From positions 1 to 57,377 of the forward strand of contig JAHBWA010000047.1 of assembly GCA_019637195.1 (NCBI GenBank): a stretch of 57,377 bases of DNA, given 5' to 3'. The position numbers were made by a program, and so were the translations under genes. Under the pieces are notes generated by a model, which was not told the DNA's origin, did no database searches, and saw only the letters and a list, made by a program, of their open reading frames with translations. Each line of letters begins with the position of its first letter. Position 1 is the stretch's first letter. Origin of the DNA: Labilithrix sp. (GTDB taxonomy: Bacteria; Myxococcota_A; Polyangia; Polyangiales; Polyangiaceae). Shown piece after piece: positions 29,348-38,264 of this stretch.

Positions 29348-30799
29348 ATGCGCCGCCATCTCCTCCTCGCCTCGGCTCTCCTCGCGGCGTTCGCGTGCGG
29401 GACCGGCAGCCCCGTGAGCCCGTCTCCCGCGTCGGCGGCGGACGCCGGCGACGAAGGAGACGCGGCGGTCGACTTCCCCGCCGTCACGCTCCCCGCCGAG
29501 CCGCAGCGTCCGGGCGATCCGGCCGAGGGCTACCGCGCGCTCGTCAACGAGCCCTACGTGCCGTGCGGCATCCCGTGGTCGGCGTACTCGAAGGTGTTCA
29601 CCGAGGCTCCGGAGAGCCAGCGCATCCCCGGGCGCGAGGGCCGCAACGCGACGCTCTCGTACGACTACACGGCGATGACGACGAAGGACGGCGTCGAGCT
29701 CGTCACGTCCAATTGCCTCTTGTGCCACGCGGGTCGGATCGACGGAAACCTGGTCGTCGGCCTCGGCGCCGCGGACGCCGACTTCACGCGCTCGGCGGAC
29801 GACCAGAAGAACCTTGCCGCGAACGTCGGGCTGCTCTTGTCGGACGAGAAGGAGCAGGCCGAGTGGCAGAAGTGGCGCGCCCGCATCGACACCGTCGCGC
29901 CGTACTCGGTCCTCAGCACGCGCGGCCCGAACCCGGCGGACAACTTCACGGCCGTCCTCTTCGCCCACCACGACCCGAAGACGCTCGCGTGGAGCGACAC
30001 GCCGCTCATGGCCGTGCCGCCGCCGCACGACACGCCGGTCGACGTCCCGCCGTGGTGGCGGATGAAGAAGAAGACCTCGATGTTCTACGTCGGCGGCGGC
30101 CGCGGCGACCACGCGCGCATCATGATGACGGCGTCGGTCCTCTGCACGAGCTCCGTCGAGGAGTCGAAGGCGATCGACGCGTACTTCCCCGACATCCGCG
30201 CGTACATCGCGAGCATCGAGCCGCCGAAGTACCCGTGGCCGATCGACGAGGCGCGGGCGAGCCTCGGCCGCACCGTCTTCGAGTCGGCGTGCTCGCGTTG
30301 CCACGGCACGTACGGCGCGGCGCCGACCTACCCGAACCGCCTCGTGACGCTCCCGGAGATCGGGACCGATCCGGTGCTCGCGTCCGGGACGGCGCAGTTC
30401 GGCCCGCCCTTCGTGGCGTGGTTCGGCGACTCGTTCTTCGGAGAGATCGCGCGGCTCGAGCCGAGGGAGGGCTACGTCGCGCCGCCGCTCGACGGCATCT
30501 GGGCGACGGCGCCCTACCTCCACAACGGCTCGGTCCCGACCGTCGAGGCGCTCCTCGACAGCTCGAAGCGCCCGACCTACTGGACGCGCTCGTTCGATTC
30601 GCGGGACTACGATCAGGCCGCGCTCGGCTGGCACCACCGCGTGCTCGCCCGCGGCAAGAGCGGCGAGACGGACCTCTCCGCCAAGAAGGCGCTCTACGAC
30701 ACGACGCTCCCGGGCTACGGCAACGGCGGCCACCTCTTCGGCGACGCGCTCTCCCCGGACGATCGCGCGGCGGTGATCGAGTACCTGAAGACGCTCTGA
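29348..30799 (+). CDS. Dihaem c-type cytochrome, RoxA/RoxB-like (rubber oxygenase superfamily)
   Basis: 483 residues with a signal peptide and possible lipobox (AAFACG, Cys 17). Two haem attachment motifs: CLLCH at 123-127 and CSRCH at 315-319, spaced about 192 residues, close to the spacing in RoxA. Other family-like segments are EGYRALVNEPYVPCGIPWSAY at about 58-77, PPWWRMKKKTSMFYVGGGRGDHARIM near 235, and APPLDGIWATAPYLHNGSVPTVEALL near 385. RoxA/B enzymes cleave polyisoprene; other members of the wider dihaem family are peroxidases. The protein is shorter than RoxA, and the active-site residues outside the motifs were not checked, so substrate is open. Periplasmic or surface location is inferred. 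Confidence 0.8.
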   Translation: MRRHLLLASALLAAFACGTGSPVSPSPASAADAGDEGDAAVDFPAVTLPAEPQRPGDPAEGYRALVNEPYVPCGIPWSAYSKVFTEAPESQRIPGREGRNATLSYDYTAMTTKDGVELVTSNCLLCHAGRIDGNLVVGLGAADADFTRSADDQKNLAANVGLLLSDEKEQAEWQKWRARIDTVAPYSVLSTRGPNPADNFTAVLFAHHDPKTLAWSDTPLMAVPPPHDTPVDVPPWWRMKKKTSMFYVGGGRGDHARIMMTASVLCTSSVEESKAIDAYFPDIRAYIASIEPPKYPWPIDEARASLGRTVFESACSRCHGTYGAAPTYPNRLVTLPEIGTDPVLASGTAQFGPPFVAWFGDSFFGEIARLEPREGYVAPPLDGIWATAPYLHNGSVPTVEALLDSSKRPTYWTRSFDSRDYDQAALGWHHRVLARGKSGETDLSAKKALYDTTLPGYGNGGHLFGDALSPDDRAAVIEYLKTL

Positions 30800-30857
30800 C
30801 CCGGCGACCTACGGGTCACGACGTTCTGCCGCGAGCGCGCGCGAAACCCGCGCGGCG

Positions 30858-32027
30858 CTACTCGGCGAGCGCTTCGAGCACCACGACGCTGAGCGCGTTG
30901 GGGTCGCCGCCCGTGTCGCTGACGACGCTGACGAGGCCGACCTTGGCCTCGTCGAACCAGAACGCCTGCGTCTGGTAGCCGAAGATCGACCCGCCGTGTC
31001 CGACCCCCGGGCCGTTCCCGAGCGTCACGCTCGCCGGCAGCCGCGTCACCCCGAGGCCGTAGCTGCCCTTCGGTACGAACGTGAAGAGCTCCTTCTTCGA
31101 GGCCGGCGAGAGCACCTCGTCGGTGCCGTAGAGCGTCGTGACCCACGCGAGGAGGTCACCGGGCGTGGCGACCATCGCGCCGGCGGCCCACGCGACGGAG
31201 GGGTCGTACAGGTTCGTGACGTCCGTCTTCGCCTGGTAGCCGGGCGTGAGCGCCCCGCCGAGCGGCTCCTCGCCGTCGAAGAACGTGCGCGTGAGGCCGG
31301 CCTTGTCGATCGCGTGCTCTCGCACGATCTCGCCGATGCTGCCGCCCGCGGCCTTCTCGGCGACGAGGCCGAGAAGGACGTAGTTCGTGTTCGAGTAGTA
31401 CCAGTCCGCGCCGGGCTCGAACTTCGGCGACTCGCTCGTGGCGAACGCGAGGAGCTCGGCGGGGGTGTACTTGCGCTTCGGCTCCGCGGTCAGGGCGGCG
31501 GCGAAATCGTCGCTCTCCGTGTAGTTGAAGACGCCGCTCGTGTGGTTCAGGAGCTGCCGCACGGTGATGCCGCTCGCGTTCGGGAAGCTCGGGACGTAGG
31601 CGTCGAGCGTGTCGTCGAGGCCGAGCTTGCCCGCGGCCGCGAGGTTCAGGATCGCGGCCGACACGAACGTCTTCGTGACGCTGCCCATCCGCCACAGCGA
31701 ATCGTCCGACACGGCGTCCTCGCTCTTGGGATCGTCCGAGCGAAAGACGCGCGACTTGCAGCGCGCCGTCGCCACCGCGACGGCTGCGTGTTGCAGCTTT
31801 TGCTCCTTGCGCTCCCGGTCGATGCCCTTCTGGATCGCGACCGCCTGGGCCTCGCAGACCGGATCGATCGCGGCGGCGCCGCCGTCATCGGCCGCCGGCG
31901 CCGCTCCGCCGTCGGGCGACGCCGGCGCCGGCTCGACGGACGACGACGTGCAGGCCAGCGGCGAGGTGCAGGCCGCCAGCGACGAGACGACGAACAGCGA
32001 GCGGAGCCAGCGCATCCCGCGAGGCAT
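30858..32027 (-). CDS. Serine hydrolase, class C beta-lactamase family, lipoprotein
   Basis: 389 residues from the ATG giving MPRGMRW; an upstream nine-codon extension and a later Met are alternatives. Lipobox LAAC (Cys 20), Ala/Asp/Gly linker to about 55. Catalytic motifs: SVTK (Ser 116, Lys 119; SxxK), YSNTNY (YxN) about 100 residues later and HGGSIFGYQ near the C-terminus (HxG). Also HTSGVFNYTESDDF, typical of the D-alanyl-D-alanine carboxypeptidase/esterase branch (EstB, DAP-like). Predicted envelope hydrolase acting on peptides or esters; resistance cannot be assumed. No linked regulator except the AraC-type gene further upstream on the same strand. Confidence 0.92.
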   Translation of the reverse strand: MPRGMRWLRSLFVVSSLAACTSPLACTSSSVEPAPASPDGGAAPAADDGGAAAIDPVCEAQAVAIQKGIDRERKEQKLQHAAVAVATARCKSRVFRSDDPKSEDAVSDDSLWRMGSVTKTFVSAAILNLAAAGKLGLDDTLDAYVPSFPNASGITVRQLLNHTSGVFNYTESDDFAAALTAEPKRKYTPAELLAFATSESPKFEPGADWYYSNTNYVLLGLVAEKAAGGSIGEIVREHAIDKAGLTRTFFDGEEPLGGALTPGYQAKTDVTNLYDPSVAWAAGAMVATPGDLLAWVTTLYGTDEVLSPASKKELFTFVPKGSYGLGVTRLPASVTLGNGPGVGHGGSIFGYQTQAFWFDEAKVGLVSVVSDTGGDPNALSVVVLEALAE

Positions 32028-32116
32028 AGCAGCGCGCGTCTGGCGCGCAAACACGGGCCTGCGCGCGGCTCACACGGAGCGATCGAGCACGCGGCGCGTG
32101 TCCCCGAGGAGCCTCG

Positions 32117-32989
32117 TCACTCGAGGCGATCGAGCGCGCCGCGCACGAGGCGCGGCGACGGCAGGCTCGCGTCGTTGAACGCCTGGCAGAGCGCGTTCGC
32201 CGAGCCGTATCCCACGGCGGCCGCGACGTCCTCGGTGCGCGCCTCGGCGTTGCTCATCGCGAGGACCGCGCTCGAGAGGCGCCAGCGGTCGCGCAGGGAG
32301 CGCCAGTCGCTGCCGTTCAGCCCGTAGCGCGTCGAGACCTCGCCTACGAGATCGCCGACGCGCCGGCGCGAGAGCCCGAGCTCGGCCTGCAGATCGGCCA
32401 GGCTCGGCTTCGCGTCGAGGCGGGAGAGCGCGCGCCCGACGGCGTCGGCGACGCGCTGGTGAGCCGGCGCCGCCGGTGAGGCGAGATCGCGCGCCCTCCA
32501 CGTGTCGAACGGGAGCCCGTCGGCGCGGAGTCGCGCGAGGATCCGCGCGAGGATCCCGACCGCCTCCGCGCGCGGAGCGGGAGCGAGCAGCGCCTGGCTC
32601 GCGCGCGTGAGCTCCTCGAGGCTCGACGCGCTCAGCGTCCCGTCCGGTAGCCCCACCGGCGCGCTCGTCCCCAGCGAGCCGAGGTTCCACTCGATCGACA
32701 GGCAGAGGAGCTCCTGCTCGCGGGCGCTGGCGCGCATGTAGAGCGAGTCGAGCGCTCGGCCGATCGCGAAGGAGCCCGCGCCGAGCCGCCGCGTGACCCC
32801 GTTCTCGCGGTCGCGGACGTCGCCGCGGAGGACGACGTCGAGCCGGGGCCGGTCGCCGTAGCCGGACCAGGTGATCGCCGGGAACGAGAGCTGCTCGTCG
32901 ACGGTGAAGCCGCGACCCTGCTCGATCCGGAGCCGGAAGTCGGGGTGGGCGTAGTCGGCGACGACGAAGGCGACGCCGATCCGCGGCAT
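32117..32989 (-). CDS. AraC-type transcriptional regulator
   Basis: 290 residues from an ATG; a TTG nine codons upstream is an alternative. The N-terminal two-thirds has a beta-rich sensor-like domain (FTVDEQLSFPAITWSGYGDRPRLDVVL). The C-terminal about 100 residues hold two helix-turn-helix motifs: SLADLQAELGLSRRRVGDLV and EDVAAAVGYGSANALCQAFNDA, as in AraC/XylS regulators. Ligand unknown. It lies 89 bp upstream of the serine hydrolase gene on the same strand, so that gene is a plausible target. No binding site could be identified by eye. Confidence 0.88.
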   Translation of the reverse strand: MPRIGVAFVVADYAHPDFRLRIEQGRGFTVDEQLSFPAITWSGYGDRPRLDVVLRGDVRDRENGVTRRLGAGSFAIGRALDSLYMRASAREQELLCLSIEWNLGSLGTSAPVGLPDGTLSASSLEELTRASQALLAPAPRAEAVGILARILARLRADGLPFDTWRARDLASPAAPAHQRVADAVGRALSRLDAKPSLADLQAELGLSRRRVGDLVGEVSTRYGLNGSDWRSLRDRWRLSSAVLAMSNAEARTEDVAAAVGYGSANALCQAFNDASLPSPRLVRGALDRLE

Positions 32990-33109
32990 TTCGAAGGAGC
33001 GGCGATACGAGAGCAACGTGGGGTCCGTGTGTCCTGCGAGGTTCGACGCGAAGGAGAGGGGGCGGCGCCCGCCGCGGCGATCAGGCCGCGGCGGGGCGCC
33101 GAGCGGGGG

Positions 33110-34771
33110 TCACGGCGCGGGCGGGAAGACGAACCCCTGCGTCCCCTCGATCGTCATCCCGGCGGCGTCGCACTCCGCGGGGTGCAGCGTCGAGAGGTGA
33201 TCGTAGCCCTTGTAGCAGCGGTAGATCGGCAGCGTGCCCGGGAGCTGGCCGCGGTGGGACGTGCCGAGGAGGCCCTCGCTCACGCCCGCGCCCTCGCAGT
33301 CGTCGTGGTTCGAAACGAAGTGGTGCCCCGTCGGCTTGCGGCAGCGGTAGAGCGGCGCCTGCGTCGCCATGTCGGCGGGCGCGCCGGCGAAGGCGACGAA
33401 CTGCACGCCGATCGTGATCCACGCGGGCGCTCCCTCCTCGGGCGTCAGCGTGAGCAGGTGATCGCGCGCCTGCGGGTTGTGCGCGAGGTACACCGGGACG
33501 GTCCCCGGCGCTGCGGGCGGCTCCTCGACCGCCGCGGGCTGCGCCGCACCGTAGGCGCAGCGGAAGCCGACCGAGCCGTACGTGCGCGTCAGCGGGTAGC
33601 CGACGTAGCTCTCGGTGTTCGCGTCGGAGTGCCCCTCCCAGGAGCCGCCGCGCACGATGCCGGCGTTGGGGCCGATGACGTCGCTCATCCACTCGAGGAC
33701 GTTGCCGGCCATGTCGTGGTGACCCCAGCGCGCGACGCCCGCGGGCTTCCTGCCGGGCGGCGAGAGGTGGTAGGCGTTCATGCCGTTCGCGAAGAAGGGG
33801 AAGTCGCTCGGCCAGGTGAACGCGGGATCGCCCGCGCCGCCGTTCTGCGTCTGGTTGATGTCCGTGACGAGCCGCTCGGCGGTCCGCCCGTTACCCCACG
33901 GATACGCCCGGAGCTCGTCGCCGCCGAGGGCCGCGTAGGTCCACTCGTCGTTCGATGGGAGGCGCCCGCCGTCCCACGCGCAGAACGCGGCGGCCATCCA
34001 GTACGAGACGCAGTTGGCCGGCTTCGCGTCGAGGCGCGGCTTGGTCGCGTCGGCGCGGATGTCGGCGGCGCGCGCGTTGTCGTCGCTCATGATGCTCGCG
34101 ACTGCGTCCTCGACGTCCTGCGACCACCACGTGCGCGACCCGTAGTCGCGCGGATCGCCGCGGAACTCGCAGGCCGGTCCGAGCTCGATGTCGGCCGCGC
34201 CGCGGGACGCGGGCAGCTTGTCGGCGTCCGCGGCCGGGTAGCCGGGGAGCGCGCCGCCGGCGGCGGCGCCGCGGAGATCGCCGTCGAAGGCGTCGACGAA
34301 CGCGTGCAGGCGCGCGGCGGTGACCTGGTAGACGCCGAGGTCGAACGCGTTCGCGACCGTGATCTGCGCGCCGGCGGCGCCGGGCGGGACGGTGGCCGTC
34401 CGGCAGCACGAGTCGTCGCCGTTCGCGCCGCACGTCGTCTGCCCCGGGCCGACGCGTCCGTTGCAGCTCGGCGCCCCGTCGTTCGGTCCCGCGAGCGGCC
34501 GGAGCGTTCGCGTTCCGGTGCCCGAGCCGTCGTCGCCGCGCGGCGCGCGCGAGCTCGTCGTGAGGTCGGGGACGTGCGGATCGGTTCGGAGCGCGCAGAC
34601 GGCGTCGGGATCGTCCTCGAAGCGCGCCGCGTTGCCGGGCGCGCACGCGTCGCCCTCGGTGCCTGCGCTCGCCGGCGCCTGGCCTCTGCGCCAGCTCGTG
34701 TCCGGGACGTCGATCGTCGCGCAGGCCACGGCCGTCGTCGCGAGCACGAGAGCCATCAGATTCGTTCGCAT
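33110..34771 (-). CDS. SUMF1-like lipoprotein with a C-terminal DUF5648-like module
   Basis: 553 residues. Signal/lipobox ATTAVACA (Cys about 17). Cys/Asp-rich spacer to about 150. SUMF1 domain about 150-430: VANAFDLGVYQVTAARLHAFVDAF, ANCVSYWMAAAFCAWDGGRLPSNDEWTYAALGG, HDMAGNVLEWMSDV, IVRGGSWEGH and YGSVGFRCAYG. As in the other SUMF1-like gene, the two catalytic Cys of formylglycine-generating enzyme (after RGGS) are absent, so copper-dependent oxidation is unlikely. The C-terminal about 110 residues contain YLAHNPQARDHLLTLTPEE and LYRCRKPTGHHFVSN, a repeat-like module of the DUF5648 type. Predicted surface binding protein. Confidence 0.85.
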   Translation of the reverse strand: MRTNLMALVLATTAVACATIDVPDTSWRRGQAPASAGTEGDACAPGNAARFEDDPDAVCALRTDPHVPDLTTSSRAPRGDDGSGTGTRTLRPLAGPNDGAPSCNGRVGPGQTTCGANGDDSCCRTATVPPGAAGAQITVANAFDLGVYQVTAARLHAFVDAFDGDLRGAAAGGALPGYPAADADKLPASRGAADIELGPACEFRGDPRDYGSRTWWSQDVEDAVASIMSDDNARAADIRADATKPRLDAKPANCVSYWMAAAFCAWDGGRLPSNDEWTYAALGGDELRAYPWGNGRTAERLVTDINQTQNGGAGDPAFTWPSDFPFFANGMNAYHLSPPGRKPAGVARWGHHDMAGNVLEWMSDVIGPNAGIVRGGSWEGHSDANTESYVGYPLTRTYGSVGFRCAYGAAQPAAVEEPPAAPGTVPVYLAHNPQARDHLLTLTPEEGAPAWITIGVQFVAFAGAPADMATQAPLYRCRKPTGHHFVSNHDDCEGAGVSEGLLGTSHRGQLPGTLPIYRCYKGYDHLSTLHPAECDAAGMTIEGTQGFVFPPAP

Positions 34772-35072
34772 CGAGCCTCCGTTCGCTCTGCCTTCAGAGC
34801 GTTCGCGAGGGCACCTCGCAAAGGGTGGGCCTACTGGAAAATTGCACATTGGATGAATGTGGCCCGACCCGATGGTCAGAAAATGCCGAAAATTCGAGGC
34901 AGTGTGCGCATTGCCTACCTTTGCGCACTGGCCTTTCGCTTGGTCAGTTGGAGGGCGCGCTTCGATCCGATCGCGTCCCGCGATCCGACGCGCTCCCTCG
35001 GCATCGGAGCCGGCGCGCGCAGAACCCGGCGGAGCCGGCGCGCAGAACCTGGCGGACCCGGCGTGTGGGCGG
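34772..35072. other. 301-bp intergenic region with an A/T-richer core
   Basis: Between the start of the SUMF1-like gene and the stop of the RCC1 gene (both minus). 34830-34930 is much less GC-rich than the rest of the window and is the most likely promoter for the SUMF1-like gene, but no -35/-10 pair or sigma-54 site can be defended by eye. 35005-35063 holds a degenerate 23-25 bp duplication rich in CGGAGCCGGCGCG. No convincing gene is present; long open frames across it are composition artefacts. Confidence 0.5.
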
Positions 35073-36347
35073 TCAGAACTGGATGCCGAGCGAGGTCGTC
35101 GTGCTGGGCAGCATGAAGGGGGAGACCCCCAGTTGCCCGGAGTTGTTCGCGCCCCAGCAACGCAGCGCTCCTTGCGAGCTCAGCGCACACGAGCCGTCGA
35201 GGCGCACCGCGTCCTCGACGCGCGGGACCTCGTTGAAGCGGTAGAGGCCGGAGACGGGGCTCGGCAGGCACCGGACCTTGCCGCTGGTCAGCCGGACGCA
35301 GTCGGCGGAGAACTCCTCGACGTCCGCGAGGACGTGGGTCGGATCGTCGGGCTTCGGATCGAGGATCCTCGTCGGCGTGTACGAGATGGTGCTCCCGAGC
35401 ACGCCCCAGAACCAGAGCGTCTTGTCCTCCGCCACCGCGAAGGTGACGGGCCCCGCCACCACCTTCTTGATGCCGGTGAGGCCGTTCACGCGCGTCGGCG
35501 TCGGGACCGAGCCTGCGCCGGTGCCGTTGCCCAGGAGGTTTCGCGCTCCCCAGCACCACACCTCGCCGTCCTTCACGGCGCACGTGCTGGTCGGGCCGCA
35601 CGACACCTGATCCGCCGTGAACGACGGGATCGCCGTCGGCGACGGGCGGTTGACGAAGTCCGTCACGCCGAGCCCCAGCTGGCCGTTCGAGTTGCCGCCC
35701 CAGCACGCGACGCGCCCGTCGCTCAGCCTCGAGCACGCGTGGTTCTGCGAGACGTCGACGTCCTCGACGTCCTCGAGGAGCGGCGCGTCGGGGACGCTCG
35801 TCTTGACGGGGACGCCGGTGCCGAAGCTCGTTCCCCAGCACTTGAGCAGCTTCGTGTCGGTGACGCCGCAGACGACGCCGCGCAGAAACCCGTCGTTGCG
35901 CACCGCCGTGAAGTGAGGCGCGTCGGGCGACTGGATCGGGTGCGGCTCGAACGTGGTCCCGAGGTCGGAGATCTCTCCTCGCCCGAGCTCGCCGTTACGG
36001 TTGCTCCCCCAGCACTCCACGGTCGTCCGGGTAGGCCGCTGCACGCGGGCGCAGTAGACGTTGCCTCGCGTCCACATGGCGAGGACGACCGGGGCGCCGG
36101 CGTCGGCGCCGCTGTCCCAGGCGATGCGGCGGTCGCCGACGACGTCGGCCACGGAGGCGTCGGCCGGTTCGGCGTCTGCGTCTGCGTCCGTGGGCGCGCT
36201 CGCGCCGCCGCCGGAGTCTCGCTCCGCGTCGGGCGTCGTCGCGTCGGAGGGCGCGGGCGCGTCGGAGTCTCCGCCGCATCCGACCAGGGTGACGAGCCGG
36301 AGGGCGACACACGCGACCGACAGTGTCTTGAGAGATGCCGTGTTCAT
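35073..36347 (-). CDS. RCC1-repeat lipoprotein, last gene of the sigma-led operon
   Basis: 424 residues. Lipobox LVGC (Cys about 24), then an Asp/Ala/Ser linker. From about 100 there are at least six RCC1-type blades, seen as CWGSNRNGELGRGE, CWGGNSNGQLGLG, CWGARNLLGNG and CWGANNSGQLG, each with the CWGxNxxGxLG signature. Such propellers bind partners and are abundant on myxobacterial surfaces; no enzyme motif. The start lies 27 bp after the stop of the IgGFc-binding-like gene, so it is probably the last member of the operon. Similar to the RCC1 protein at 38261-39670, with a tail that suggests an internal duplication of the operon. Confidence 0.88.
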   Translation of the reverse strand: MNTASLKTLSVACVALRLVTLVGCGGDSDAPAPSDATTPDAERDSGGGASAPTDADADAEPADASVADVVGDRRIAWDSGADAGAPVVLAMWTRGNVYCARVQRPTRTTVECWGSNRNGELGRGEISDLGTTFEPHPIQSPDAPHFTAVRNDGFLRGVVCGVTDTKLLKCWGTSFGTGVPVKTSVPDAPLLEDVEDVDVSQNHACSRLSDGRVACWGGNSNGQLGLGVTDFVNRPSPTAIPSFTADQVSCGPTSTCAVKDGEVWCWGARNLLGNGTGAGSVPTPTRVNGLTGIKKVVAGPVTFAVAEDKTLWFWGVLGSTISYTPTRILDPKPDDPTHVLADVEEFSADCVRLTSGKVRCLPSPVSGLYRFNEVPRVEDAVRLDGSCALSSQGALRCWGANNSGQLGVSPFMLPSTTTSLGIQF

Positions 36348-36374
36348 GCTCGAGCTCGCTCTGCTCCGCTGCGA

Positions 36375-38264
36375 CTAGCGCGGTACGTTGATCGGGACCG
36401 AAGAGATCTCGCGAAGCCCGGCGCCCCCCGGGTAGCCGTAGCTCGCGGCGTTGTCGAGGCCCCACACGGTGAGCGCGAAGGGCGCCTCGCTGCGAATTTC
36501 GTGTCTTCCGTTCGCGCACTTGCCGCCCGGAAACTCCTCTGGGACGCCGCCGCGCACCATCGTCACGTGCGCGTACTGGTAGCGACCCTCGAGATCGACG
36601 GGCTTCCAGTCGGCGATCGGGCCGGCGCAGTCGAGGACGACGTCCTGGAAGCCGCTGCCCTGATCGTGGCGGACGACGACCAGCGTCGTGTACCGGTACG
36701 TCATGTCCGTGAAGAACACGTACGAGTCGAGGTACTGCTGCACCGGGACGACGTTGACGAACTCCGGATCGCCGATCACCTTCATGTAGTCCGAGCTGTC
36801 GGTGGTGCCGTAGCTCTGGCTCGTCATGTAGCCGGCCAGGTAAAAGGGGTGGTCCTGGTCCTGACTCTCGACGACGAACGACTGATCGGTCCAGAACGTC
36901 ACCGCCTCGCCCTGCGACAGCGCCTCGGGCGCTCCCGGAGGGCGCTTCGGCAGGTAGCGCAGCGTCGTCCCCGAGGCGGTGCCGATCAGGCGCCAGGGCA
37001 CCGACTCGGGCTTCACCGAGGTCGCCGTGCCTTTGCCGTGGCGCAGGGCCCAGCGGCTCTCGTAGCCGGCCGCGACGTAGCGGCTGCCCCAGGCGCGGAC
37101 GGGCGGGATCTGCTGCTGGGCCACGTCGCAGCAGCACGACTCCCACGTCGTCGGGAACTTCAGGCAGGTCGAGCCGCCGAAGACTCCGACGGGCTTGTTC
37201 GACTCGATGGGGCTGCCGACGATCTCACCGGTCTGCGTGATCTGGAGCAGCTCGCCCTTCGCGAGGTCGTAGATCTTGGTACGGCCGTCCGAGGCCGTCC
37301 TCCCGCCGGGGAGCTCGATCAGGTCGTCGTTCGGGAGGATCCGCACCTCGGTGTCGTCGTGCGCGGCGACGATCTGGAGCGTGGGCTTCATCCCGGTGTA
37401 CCGGTTGTCGCGCGCGTCCCACGCGTTGACGACGAGGTACTTCGTGTCCCACGCCGACGTCGGGAGCAGGACCGTGGCCGAGGGGATGTAGCTGAGCGCT
37501 CCGCCGTACGGGTAGATCGAGTAGGCGCTGACCGGCAGGTCCGTCGCGATGTGGAACGCCGAGGCCGTCCCCGACTCGACGGGCACGATGCCCTCGTCCG
37601 ACTCGATCGCCGCGGGGATCGGGCAGCGGATGTGGTCCTCGGGCAAGGTCGGAGGGGTTACGCTCTGGTGCAAGAAGAGGATCGCGATCTCGCCGGGAGG
37701 GAGCGGGCCGGTCAGCGGCTCGTACTCCATCTCGACCCCGTTCGTCCGCGGGATGGCCATGCTCCGGGAGAGATCGAGCGGCGCTCCCTCGTACTCGACC
37801 TTGATCTCGACCGGGCTGTCCCAGGTGTTCGCCACGAACGCCGCGAAGCACGAGCTGCGGCGATCCATCAGCCTCACCGTCGACGGCGGTCCGCCAGCCG
37901 TCGCGACCGAGGGGGTCGTCCAGAAGGAGCAGCCGATCGTGCCTTGGTTCTTCTCGGCGCTCTCGCACGCCGAGACGCAGGCGCCCTCTGCGCATCCCAT
38001 GCCGGCGGGGCACTCTTTGACCACCTCGTTCGAGCAGGCGTTCAGGACCGAGTGCAGGTCGCGCGAACAGACCGCCGACTCGCAGGCTGCGCTCGACGCG
38101 TCGGTGTCGCCGAGGACGCCGTCGTCGGTGCTCTGATGCCGATCGTAGGGCGTGCGATCGCCGCTGCCGCAGGCGGCCACCGCCTCGAGCGCGACGAGCG
38201 CCGAGAGCACGGTGAGCCGCGTCCAGCGTCGAGGCCGGCCGAAGAGGCGCGTCTCCGAGCTCAA
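36375..38264 (-). CDS. IgGFc-binding-domain-like lipoprotein
   Basis: 629 residues. Lipobox VAAC (Cys about 32). Residues 60-105 are Cys-rich (CESAVCSRDL, CPAGMGCAEGAC, CVSACESAEK). The bulk (about 125-625) is the beta-rich domain named for the IgG Fc-binding protein N-terminus: FVANTWDSPVEIKV, DLPVSAYSIYPYGGALSYIPSATVLLPTSAW, GMKPTLQIVAAHDDTEVRI, VGVFGGSTCLKFP and FALTVWGLDNAASYGYPGG. In myxobacteria such proteins occur in multi-copy surface families; mammalian Fc binding is not implied. Its start overlaps the preceding RCC1 gene's stop by 4 bp. Confidence 0.85.
   Translation of the reverse strand: MSSETRLFGRPRRWTRLTVLSALVALEAVAACGSGDRTPYDRHQSTDDGVLGDTDASSAACESAVCSRDLHSVLNACSNEVVKECPAGMGCAEGACVSACESAEKNQGTIGCSFWTTPSVATAGGPPSTVRLMDRRSSCFAAFVANTWDSPVEIKVEYEGAPLDLSRSMAIPRTNGVEMEYEPLTGPLPPGEIAILFLHQSVTPPTLPEDHIRCPIPAAIESDEGIVPVESGTASAFHIATDLPVSAYSIYPYGGALSYIPSATVLLPTSAWDTKYLVVNAWDARDNRYTGMKPTLQIVAAHDDTEVRILPNDDLIELPGGRTASDGRTKIYDLAKGELLQITQTGEIVGSPIESNKPVGVFGGSTCLKFPTTWESCCCDVAQQQIPPVRAWGSRYVAAGYESRWALRHGKGTATSVKPESVPWRLIGTASGTTLRYLPKRPPGAPEALSQGEAVTFWTDQSFVVESQDQDHPFYLAGYMTSQSYGTTDSSDYMKVIGDPEFVNVVPVQQYLDSYVFFTDMTYRYTTLVVVRHDQGSGFQDVVLDCAGPIADWKPVDLEGRYQYAHVTMVRGGVPEEFPGGKCANGRHEIRSEAPFALTVWGLDNAASYGYPGGAGLREISSVPINVPR

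Noticed and set aside
30858..32027. Antibiotic-resistance beta-lactamase
   Set aside because: Motifs fit the wider serine-hydrolase family (carboxypeptidase/esterase); resistance cannot be inferred.
34830..34930. Sigma-54 type promoter in the A/T-richer intergenic core
   Set aside because: No TGGCAC-N5-TTGC match with acceptable spacing on either strand.
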